This document shows, in pieces, positions 15,118 through 21,622 of a stretch of 64,000 bases of DNA. The position numbers and the translations under genes were made by a program. Source of the DNA: Brevibacillus_D fluminis_A (lineage in GTDB: Bacteria; Bacillota; Bacilli; Brevibacillales; Brevibacillaceae); contig NZ_CM125436.1 in the NCBI RefSeq assembly GCF_052072235.1, positions 5,388,001 through 5,452,000 on the forward strand, read 5' to 3'. The first letter of the stretch is position 1; the number at the start of each line of letters is the position of its first letter. The notes beneath the pieces were generated by a model. The model was not told the DNA's origin. It ran no database searches and saw nothing but the letters and a program-made list of their open reading frames with translations.

Positions 15118-15235
15118 ATTGATCTGGATACTTGCGAAACTGGTTCTTGCTGGCATGAGTCGGGAACTGGCGATTGCGAAAGTAGCAAAAGAGTATGGGC
15201 TCAACCAAGAAGAGCTTCGTGCAAAACTGCTTTAG
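15098..15235 (+). CDS. 45-residue helical protein
   Basis: GTG 15098 follows AAAGGG at 8-9 nt spacing. The sequence MYPPLNELIWILAKLVLAGM, then SRELAIAKVAKEYGLNQEEL, ends RAKLL. The second half has the feel of a small helix-turn-helix (AKVAKEYGLNQEEL). A terminator follows 30 bp later. The function is unknown. Confidence 0.5.
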   Translation: MYPPLNELIWILAKLVLAGMSRELAIAKVAKEYGLNQEELRAKLL

Positions 15236-15264
15236 GTGACCTATCAGGTCATGATGGCAGATTC

Positions 15265-15295
15265 AAGGGCAGCCATTGGCTTGCCCTATTTTTTT
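15265..15295 (+). terminator. Rho-independent terminator
   Basis: AGGGCA-GCC pairs with GGC-T-TGCCCT around ATT with a one-base bulge, followed by ATTTTTTT. It closes the 13811-15235 gene set. Confidence 0.85.
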
Positions 15296-15381
15296 ACTTT
15301 CACACGCAGAGAAACATTTTGATAAAAGTCGACTTTTCCGACGACGTCGACTTCGATATGCAAAGAAGCGGAGGGATCAGA

Positions 15382-15861
15382 ATGTTTCAGCGACGAAAAC
15401 GAAATTTGGATTTGTCAGGGGCAAAAGAGCAAATTAGAAACGGTCAATCGACACACGGCATCAACTGGGACAGGACTCAATCGCGCGAGAAAGGCAAAAC
15501 GATTGAGTCAACAGACAACAGGGGCGTAGGCTGTGTGTGGGAAGAAGCCGACGAGGAGACTGTAATAGAACCAGAATGCGAAAATCTCAGACAGCACCCG
15601 CCTAAAGCCCAGTCTGTACTGGCATTTTCAGAACGGCAAAACGTGAAAAACGCGGATTTTGGTCAGCCTACTCCTTCCTACCCCGGACTACAAAAACGAC
15701 CGGATTTTTACGAGCACCATAAGAAGATGACCATCTACGTAGACCGAGAGCTAATGAAAATGATGGAAAACTTAAAAAAGGAACGGTACATTCCAAGCTA
15801 CAGCTGGTTGGTAGCAGAGGCAGTCCGTTTCTACCTGCAGGAGCAGGAGCATCGAAAGTGA
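15382..15861 (+). CDS. Ribbon-helix-helix DNA-binding protein
   Basis: 159 residues from ATG 15382 behind GGAGGG. Upstream in-frame starts at 15319 (TTG) and 15358 lack a ribosome site. The first 110 residues are polar and probably unstructured. The last 45 (KKMTIYVDRELMKMMENLKK, then SYSWLVAEAVRFYLQEQ) form a MetJ/Arc-type ribbon-helix-helix. A palindromic pair AAGTCGAC / GTCGACTT (15326-15333 and 15346-15353) just upstream could be its own operator. ParG- or CopG-like segregation or copy control is a reasonable guess only. Confidence 0.75.
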   Translation: MFQRRKRNLDLSGAKEQIRNGQSTHGINWDRTQSREKGKTIESTDNRGVGCVWEEADEETVIEPECENLRQHPPKAQSVLAFSERQNVKNADFGQPTPSYPGLQKRPDFYEHHKKMTIYVDRELMKMMENLKKERYIPSYSWLVAEAVRFYLQEQEHRK

Positions 15862-15872
15862 ATTACAAAACC

Positions 15873-15912
15873 GCATTGGTACATCCATTGAAAATGATGG
15901 ATGCACCAATGC
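15873..15912 (+). other. Inverted repeat after the RHH gene
   Basis: GCATTGGTACATCCAT (15873-15888) pairs with ATGGATGCACCAATGC (15897-15912) with one mismatch. No T-run follows, so it may be a processing or protein-binding hairpin rather than a terminator. Confidence 0.6.
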
Positions 15913-15954
15913 TTGATGTGCAGTGAAAAAAGTTGATCCTCCGATTCCCCTCAC

Positions 15955-16024
15955 GTAGCGTCAAAAGCAGCAGTGTCGTCAACTTTGCTTTCCTGAGTGA
16001 CACTTCTGCTGGTACTGACGCTAC
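15955..16024 (+). repeat. Structured intergenic repeat R1 (CTGACGCTAC family)
   Basis: The outer stem GTAGCGTCA (15955-15963) / TGACGCTAC (16016-16024) is perfect. An inner stem AGCAG.AGTGTC / GACACT.CTGCT continues it. It shares TACTGACGCTAC with R2 (17896-17905) and CTGACGCTAC with R3 (21221-21230). Confidence 0.7.
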
Positions 16025-16069
16025 TCGCAGAGATTAGGGGGCGGTAGTATCCAGATGTTAAAATGTCTG

Positions 16070-16102
16070 CTACTGTTGAATGTGACCACTCACAGTAGGA
16101 GG
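16070..16102 (+). promoter_or_regulatory. Hairpin partly covering the ribosome site of 16113
   Basis: CTACTGT (16070-16076) pairs with ACAGTAG (16092-16098). The right arm includes the first two bases of AGGAGG (16097-16102). This could reduce translation initiation at ATG 16113. Confidence 0.45.
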
Positions 16103-16112
16103 CTAAGCTATC

Positions 16113-17036
16113 ATGTCAGAGCAGGAACAACTTCCGGGAATCCCTATGCACAAAATCGCATTGGAGCTACGAAATGAAGAAAGAGAAGCGGATCATGAAT
16201 ATAACAGACTGAGAGAAAAGGAGCATAACCTCGAAATAGGGAAAAAGTTGCCCAAGAAGGACAGAGAAGAGCTCGATAAACTAGAAAAGAAGTATGACTT
16301 TGACAACTACTACCGGAACATCCTCCGCTATGCTGAAAACCTGTTTTCTTTCGGGAAAGATACCATCAAGCAACCGAATGATGATTACCTGATTCCAGAG
16401 AATGAAGTGTGGCTCGTGAAAACCCTCCTTCGTGAGTACATGTCCCCTTTTCTGAAAAAGATGAGAACCAAGCGACTTACACAAGTCTCATTCGACGACT
16501 TTAACCAGCTCATCGGGAAAGTAGAGCAGGCGATCCAAAAGAGTGTGGCTGAAAAGGATAGAGCAGCAGAGTTAGCGCTCCTGGATTTTTATACAGGTTT
16601 CAGCAGGAGACAGCGGTTGTACCAGATCAAAAAAGAAGTCGAAGCTACCATTGGTGAGGACTGGGAAACACTTAACCGATTGTTGAACGTCCAGTTGCGG
16701 ATGCAGCTACTCGATCAGTACAGAAAAGCTATGCAGGACTTTTCGCAACAATGGAGAGTGTCCATCAACCGCCTAGTAGAAGTGGAAGAGGCTGTTGTTG
16801 ACGACATGACCGAGGATGACGTTGGTGGAAATGACAGGGTGAGGTTGTCTTTGTTTGAGCCAGAAGAAGAACAAGCGATTGGTGAGTTCATGGAAGTAGA
16901 CCTAGCTGATGTAGAAATTCCTTACGATGATTTAGCAAGGATCGATCTAAAAAAATTTGCTTCTGCGTCCGCGCATCGGAGAATAGATGAAAAGTGGCAC
17001 AAGTGGGAGAAAATTATTAAAGCACAAGATGAATAG
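16113..17036 (+). CDS. Uncharacterised element protein, 307 residues
   Basis: It starts at ATG 16113 behind AGGAGG. It is highly charged and almost entirely helical. There is a Lys/Glu-rich coiled N-terminus (EREADHEYNRLREKEHNLEI), a middle with FYTGFSRRQRLYQIKKEVEA and an acidic stretch EVEEAVVDDMTEDD near 225-240. No catalytic motif is evident. It lies between two of the structured repeats and upstream of the OB-fold-like and primase-helicase genes. A replication accessory role is inferred from context only. Confidence 0.7.
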   Translation: MSEQEQLPGIPMHKIALELRNEEREADHEYNRLREKEHNLEIGKKLPKKDREELDKLEKKYDFDNYYRNILRYAENLFSFGKDTIKQPNDDYLIPENEVWLVKTLLREYMSPFLKKMRTKRLTQVSFDDFNQLIGKVEQAIQKSVAEKDRAAELALLDFYTGFSRRQRLYQIKKEVEATIGEDWETLNRLLNVQLRMQLLDQYRKAMQDFSQQWRVSINRLVEVEEAVVDDMTEDDVGGNDRVRLSLFEPEEEQAIGEFMEVDLADVEIPYDDLARIDLKKFASASAHRRIDEKWHKWEKIIKAQDE

Positions 17037-17047
17037 GTCAAGATGGG

Positions 17048-17081
17048 CAGGAGAAGTCGCTTCTCCTGTCTTTTCTTTTTT
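17048..17081 (+). terminator. Rho-independent terminator
   Basis: The perfect 9-bp stem CAGGAGAAG / CTTCTCCTG (17048-17056 and 17060-17068) with loop TCG is followed by TCTTTTCTTTTTTTC. It is 11 bp after the stop at 17036. Confidence 0.9.
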
Positions 17082-17103
17082 TCAAAAAGTAGGGGAAAGC
17101 CGC

Positions 17104-17226
17104 ATGGGGACTGGGATCTTCAATGCGACAAAAAAGAAAAACAAAGCTGTCGTAATAACGGAATCGCATTTTTTTTACAATGGAGACACAGCAACAGCGA
17201 AGCAATCCACGATCCTTGAAAACTAA
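17104..17226 (+). CDS. Small 40-residue protein
   Basis: ATG 17104 follows AGGGGAAAG at about 4 nt. The reading is MGTGIFNATKKKNKAVVITE, then SHFFYNGDTATAKQSTILEN. It is plausible as a small gene in the backbone, but no family is recognised, and it could be chance. Confidence 0.4.
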   Translation: MGTGIFNATKKKNKAVVITESHFFYNGDTATAKQSTILEN

Positions 17227-17249
17227 AAAAATTTTGGGAGGTAGCTCAC

Positions 17250-17822
17250 ATGATCGCCATGAAAAATCTCACCGTAACAACGAAATGGGGCATCGCGAAC
17301 AAAGCGTACACCGTTCTTAGTGGGAAGAAAATTCCAAGCTGGGAACTTGTGAATGAACAAGTAGCTGAAAACATCTCGAAGGAAATCACCTTTGAGCTTG
17401 ATCCATCTACCTGCCATGATTGCTCCGATCGAGTGATCGTACCATCGTACATTGATTGGAATGAAATCGCTTCTGCTCCAACGGGTACGAGCAAAACCGT
17501 GATGGTGAAGTGGGCAGCTTCCACTCCCCTGTTCTTTAAGCAGCAAAGCGAGGCCAATCGTTTTGTAAAAATCCTAACGGCAAGTATCCAAGAATTGTGT
17601 CAGTCGATTGTCGTAGAAAGCGATCTGCCTTTACAGGAAACGCTCATGGTGATGGTTGAAGCTGCCATTAATAAGGCATACCGGATGGTCAAGAGGCAGC
17701 CAAACGCCCTACTCGCCATCACGTACCTGGAAGACATTCCGGTTGCGTTTGTCCAGCTGATTACCAAAGAGAAAAAGGAACATCAAACGGTTTGGTTGAC
17801 CAACAATGTAGCGTCCGTCTAA
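17250..17822 (+). CDS. Uncharacterised element protein, 190 residues
   Basis: It starts at ATG 17250 behind GGGAGGT, with an alternative in-frame ATG at 17259. It is a mixed alpha/beta protein with a CHDCSDRVIVPSYIDW segment near residues 55-70, whose two Cys and one His could bind metal. A C-terminal half includes LMVMVEAAINKAYRMVKRQP. No known family is recognised. The context is element replication genes. Confidence 0.68.
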   Translation: MIAMKNLTVTTKWGIANKAYTVLSGKKIPSWELVNEQVAENISKEITFELDPSTCHDCSDRVIVPSYIDWNEIASAPTGTSKTVMVKWAASTPLFFKQQSEANRFVKILTASIQELCQSIVVESDLPLQETLMVMVEAAINKAYRMVKRQPNALLAITYLEDIPVAFVQLITKEKKEHQTVWLTNNVASV

Positions 17823-17848
17823 CCCCCCTCCTTTGTTCCTAAAATACT

Positions 17849-17905
17849 GTCAGTAGCAGCAATAGCGTCCATTCCAACCGACTCTATGGTTGCTACTGAC
17901 GCTAC
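17849..17905 (+). repeat. Structured intergenic repeat R2 (CTGACGCTAC family)
   Basis: GTCAGTAGCA (17849-17858) pairs perfectly with TGCTACTGAC (17891-17900), and the stem extends to CAA-TAG / CTA-TTG with bulges. The right arm continues into GCTAC, giving the shared TACTGACGCTAC. Confidence 0.7.
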
Positions 17906-17951
17906 ATACTGGACAACGGGTGACCAAAACAAAAAAAAGGAGACCTGCCAC

Positions 17952-18482
17952 ATGTTTAAGCCAACGAACAAGCGTATTCTTGAGCGTCCTGTTTCTGCCC
18001 AACCTAACGTACCAGATGGCGTTTACGACGGCCTGCTCGAATCGGTAGAGATCAAAGAAATGGAAAGCCGCTTTCATCCCGATGGGAAACGTGAAGTGGT
18101 CAATTTCAAGGTCAACGTCAAGCTTCTAGATGATGAAACGGAAACCTTGTACGTCTCCCCTACCTTTACGTGGAGCTTGAAAGGAAAGTTTATCAAGCAG
18201 CTAGACGATCTTGAATCACTACCAGAGCCAGGAGATGAACTAGATTTGGATCGTTTAACAGGCATGAAAGTGACTGTTGTTGTCGAGAACACCGAAAAAG
18301 ACGGCCAGACCTACAGCAACATCGTAAAAATGACAAAACGAAAGGCCGCTGTTATACCAAAGCCACCCGTCCCTACAAAAAGAGCAATCAAACCGGTTGA
18401 AGTGGATGAAGACAATTTCTTTGACGATGACGATCAGAATTTGAATTTGGAACTGGAGGATCTAGCAGAAGGAAAAGAGTAA
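17952..18482 (+). CDS. OB-fold-like single-strand-binding type protein with acidic tail
   Basis: 176 residues from ATG 17952 behind AAGGAG; a longer frame to 17886 has no ribosome site. The sequence VPDGVYDGLLESVEIKEME, then VNFKVNVKLLDDETETLYVS and QTYSNIVKMTKRKA, has the strand spacing of DUF669/phage SSB-like OB folds. The C-terminus is strongly acidic (FFDDDDQNLNLELEDL), as in SSB proteins that recruit partners. It lies directly upstream of the primase-helicase, which supports a role in element replication. The assignment is by pattern, not by a defining motif. Confidence 0.6.
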   Translation: MFKPTNKRILERPVSAQPNVPDGVYDGLLESVEIKEMESRFHPDGKREVVNFKVNVKLLDDETETLYVSPTFTWSLKGKFIKQLDDLESLPEPGDELDLDRLTGMKVTVVVENTEKDGQTYSNIVKMTKRKAAVIPKPPVPTKRAIKPVEVDEDNFFDDDDQNLNLELEDLAEGKE

Positions 18483-18490
18483 CCACTTGT

Positions 18491-18523
18491 CCCCTGTAAG
18501 TTATTTACAGGGGGACCTTTTCA
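18491..18523 (+). terminator. Hairpin between the SSB-like and primase-helicase genes
   Basis: TCCCCTGTAA (18491-18500) pairs with TTTACAGGGGGA (18504-18515), and CCTTTT follows. It may attenuate rather than fully stop transcription into the next gene. Confidence 0.7.
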
Positions 18524-18554
18524 CCATGCTTGAGACAAAGAGAGGAGAAACATC

Positions 18555-21098
18555 ATGTTTGACACGGAAAAATCATATGCTGAGATGATACAAATGCTCG
18601 CGATCTTGAGCAATCCGGATGAAGTGAGAGAGCTACGCGTACTTCATACAAATAAAGGTACAGTGAGTGGGTACTTTAGCGACAACGACGCACTTGCAGA
18701 AGCAGCGCAGGACTACAATGGTAAGTTTCCTGTCTACGTGACCCTAAATCCTGTTATGCCAGCATTACTTGCGCGGGCAGATAATCGGGTCATGGAACGA
18801 GCCAAGCAAACCACAAGCGATGCAGACATTGCCCATCGGTATTGGCTTCTCGTCGATTTTGATCCTGTACGTCCGTCAGGTATTTCTTCTACTAAAGAAG
18901 AGCATCAGGCGGCAGTGAAGCTGGCAGAACAGGTCGAAGCTGCTCTCCGTGGACAGGAGTGGCCTGCTCCCGTTCTTGCAGATAGTGGGAATGGCGCTCA
19001 CCTACTCTACTACATCGACTTGCCCAACACCCATGAAAGTACAGAGCTTGTCAAAAAGGTTCTGCAAGCCCTCGATTTGCAATTCAGTACGGATCAGGTA
19101 CAGATCGACACGACAACGTATAACGCTGCACGTATTTGCAAACTGTACGGAACGATTGCATGCAAAGGAGACAATACGCAAGACCGTCCCCATCGCTTGT
19201 CACTAATTCTTAATTGTCCCGAAGAATTAGTCCCGGTGTCTGTTGAGCAATTGCAAACGGTAGCCAACCAAGTTCCAACAGTCAAGGAACCTCAGAAAAA
19301 GGCAAAGAAGGCAGCAGCAAATCGTTCTAATTTTGACCTCGAATCGTGGCTAGCCGAGCATGAAATCGATGTGGCATTGAAATCACCTTGGCAAAACAAA
19401 GCAACGAAATATGTGCTGGAAACGTGTCCGTGGAACGAAGCCCACACCAATCGGAGTGCTTTCATCGTCCAATTTGACAGCGGAGGCATTGCGGCTGGCT
19501 GCCATCACAACAGTTGTTCCCATCACACATGGGAAACGCTGCGTGATTCTCTGGAACCAGACTGGAGACAGACTTCAGACGAATCAAAGGGTGGAGAAGA
19601 GACGCAATCCGACATTCTCATTCGACTTGGGAATGAGGCTACCTTTTTCAGCAACGAAATCGAGGAAGCTTTCGCATCTGTGGAGATCAACGGCCACACG
19701 GAACAATGGAAAGTGAGGAGTCGTTCCTTCAAATTGTGGCTGATAAAGAAGTTTTTTGAGACGACAGGCAAAGCACCTGGAACCGATGCCATGAATCAAG
19801 CGCTCGGTGTCATGGAGAGTACAGCCCTGTTTAAAGGAGATCGGCATTCGCTTCAGTTGCGAGTGGCAGAACTTGATGACGCATTTTACTACGACCTTGC
19901 TGACGCAAGACGGAGGGTAGTAGAAATCACACCACAGGGTTGTAGCATTTTAGACGATCCCCCCACTCTTTTTTTGCGAAACAAGAATTTGAAAGCTCAG
20001 GTAGAGCCTGACTTTGACGGAGAATTAAGCCTTGTCCTTAACCATGTACGATTAAAAGATGCTGATGACCAACTACTCTACCGTGTCTATCTTGTCGCCT
20101 GCTTGATCCCGAACATCCCCCACCCTGTTCTCGTATTGAGTGGGGAGAAGGGAGCGTCGAAATCCACAACGATGAGAATGACGAGGGCCATTATTGACCC
20201 AGCCGTTCGTGATTTACTTACCATGCCTAATAGTAAGAATGATCTGGCACTCTCCCTCGCCAACAACTACATGCCCTGCTTTGACAATCTCGACACGCTT
20301 TCTGCCGAAAAAAGTGACCTGCTCTGTATCGCCTCGACTGGAGGAGGATTCAGCAAGCGCACGCTCTACAGTGACGATGACGAAACCATTTTGGATTTTC
20401 GTCGATGTGTCGGACTGAATGGGATCAATGTTGTAGCCACAAGGGCTGACCTGTTGGATCGTTCCATCGTGATTGAACTGGAGCGAATTGACGAAAGTGA
20501 GCGTAAGGAAGAGAAAGAAGTATGGAAGGCATTTAATGCCGACAAGCCATTCATCGTCGGTGGCGCACTTCAGGCACTTTCCAAAGCGATGGAGATCCAC
20601 CCTACTCTGCAATTGGACAAACTGGCACGGATGGCAGACTTTACACGTTGGGGGTACGCCATCGCAGAAGCGCTAGGGTTAGGTGGAAAGCGATTCCTTG
20701 AGGCGTATTTCAGCAATCAAAACAAATCCAATGATGAGGCTGTTTCTGCCCATCCAGTCGCTGCTGCTGTCGTAGCGTTGATGAATGACAGAGTCAAGTA
20801 CAAGGGGACGGTGGCAGAACTGCTGAAAGCTCTGGAAATGGTTGCGCTGAAAGAGAAAATCAACGTGTTTGTCCCATCCTTCCCGAAAGCCGCTCACATG
20901 CTGAGTCGTCGTTTGAAGGAAGTGAAATCGAACTTGAAGCAGTTGGGGATTGTGTACGACATTCGCCATGCTGGGGATGCAAAGGTGATTCGCATCGAAA
21001 AACTAAGTCCAGCGCAAGGAAACAGTGACAATGAGCCTAGTCCAGTGAATGAAAACTCCCTGCCAAGAACACGGCCACAACTTGCCAACAGTGAATAG
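18555..21098 (+). CDS. Primase-helicase replication protein of the element
   Basis: 847 residues from ATG 18555 behind AGAGGAG. The N-terminal archaeo-eukaryotic-primase-like part has DFDP (101-104), SGNGAHLLY (144-152) and ARICKLYGT (192-200). A zinc-binding segment follows with C291, H297, C316, C321 and HH323-324. The C-terminal half is a P-loop helicase: Walker A GEKGASKST (530-538), an acidic Walker B-like CFDNLD (about 575-580), then FRRCVGLNGIN and DLLDRSIVIELERI as in DUF927/SF3-like helicases. Together these suggest self-primed replication of the excised circle. A polar tail follows about residue 800. Confidence 0.83.
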   Translation: MFDTEKSYAEMIQMLAILSNPDEVRELRVLHTNKGTVSGYFSDNDALAEAAQDYNGKFPVYVTLNPVMPALLARADNRVMERAKQTTSDADIAHRYWLLVDFDPVRPSGISSTKEEHQAAVKLAEQVEAALRGQEWPAPVLADSGNGAHLLYYIDLPNTHESTELVKKVLQALDLQFSTDQVQIDTTTYNAARICKLYGTIACKGDNTQDRPHRLSLILNCPEELVPVSVEQLQTVANQVPTVKEPQKKAKKAAANRSNFDLESWLAEHEIDVALKSPWQNKATKYVLETCPWNEAHTNRSAFIVQFDSGGIAAGCHHNSCSHHTWETLRDSLEPDWRQTSDESKGGEETQSDILIRLGNEATFFSNEIEEAFASVEINGHTEQWKVRSRSFKLWLIKKFFETTGKAPGTDAMNQALGVMESTALFKGDRHSLQLRVAELDDAFYYDLADARRRVVEITPQGCSILDDPPTLFLRNKNLKAQVEPDFDGELSLVLNHVRLKDADDQLLYRVYLVACLIPNIPHPVLVLSGEKGASKSTTMRMTRAIIDPAVRDLLTMPNSKNDLALSLANNYMPCFDNLDTLSAEKSDLLCIASTGGGFSKRTLYSDDDETILDFRRCVGLNGINVVATRADLLDRSIVIELERIDESERKEEKEVWKAFNADKPFIVGGALQALSKAMEIHPTLQLDKLARMADFTRWGYAIAEALGLGGKRFLEAYFSNQNKSNDEAVSAHPVAAAVVALMNDRVKYKGTVAELLKALEMVALKEKINVFVPSFPKAAHMLSRRLKEVKSNLKQLGIVYDIRHAGDAKVIRIEKLSPAQGNSDNEPSPVNENSLPRTRPQLANSE

Positions 21099-21387
21099 AC
21101 TGATTTGGAAGGTCTGTTCGTGGATGAGGAATAGAACCGACCTGTGATGCTCCTAGTGTACCGTCAGAAGCGGAAGTACCGACAGTGTGCCATTCCTGTC
21201 TGTTGTCGGTACTGACCCTGCTGACGCTACTTGCAGGTCATTGTGACGGGAGTTAACATCACCGAGCGAAAGCAGGCAAGTTGAAAAATGAAAAAACTAA
21301 ATATTCAGACATATATCATAAATTTGATCCTTACTGATACGCTAGGGATTTTGAAAACTAACGAACTAATATGGGAGGCATAATACG
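21099..21387 (+). other. Intergenic region with repeat R3 and AT-rich leader
   Basis: It contains the structured repeat R3 and then about 110 bp of A/T-rich DNA leading to the small gene at 21388. The combination of a large hairpin, an AT-rich tract and an adjacent primase-helicase gene makes it a candidate replication origin. No iterons are visible. Confidence 0.4.
21160..21230 (+). repeat. Structured intergenic repeat R3 (CTGACGCTAC family)
   Basis: GTACCGACA (21176-21184) pairs perfectly with TGTCGGTAC (21204-21212). The outer GTCAG near 21163 can pair with CTGAC. It ends with CTGACGCTAC (21221-21230), shared with R1 and R2. Confidence 0.68.
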
Positions 21388-21561
21388 ATGATCCATTCAT
21401 ACAAAACAACCATCTCTCGCAAAAGCCTGAAAAGCGGCCAGTACCTGCCTGAGAAACTGACCGTGATCAAGGAGGCACCCATTGATTACGACGCTAATCG
21501 CCGCTACTACGAACCCGCAGTTGCTCTGCTCGGCAAGATGTACCATGAGTTGAACCGATAA
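21388..21561 (+). CDS. Small 57-residue protein upstream of the integrase
   Basis: ATG 21388 follows GGGAGG. The reading is MIHSYKTTISRKSLKSGQYL, then PEKLTVIKEAPIDYDANRRY and YEPAVALLGKMYHELNR. It is basic at the N-terminus. It may be a recombination directionality factor or an anti-restriction-type helper, because such small genes sit beside serine integrases. Nothing in the sequence proves this. Confidence 0.5.
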   Translation: MIHSYKTTISRKSLKSGQYLPEKLTVIKEAPIDYDANRRYYEPAVALLGKMYHELNR

Positions 21562-21567
21562 CCAATG

Positions 21568-21594
21568 TCCCCTCCCCTCCAACTGGGGAGGGGA
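21568..21594 (+). other. GC-rich hairpin between the small gene and the integrase
   Basis: TCCCCTCCCC pairs with GGGGAGGGGA around TCCAACT. No T-run follows. It lies 7 bp after the stop at 21561. Confidence 0.6.
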
Positions 21595-21622
21595 GCTTAC
21601 TTCAAGAGAGGAGAAACCAGAC

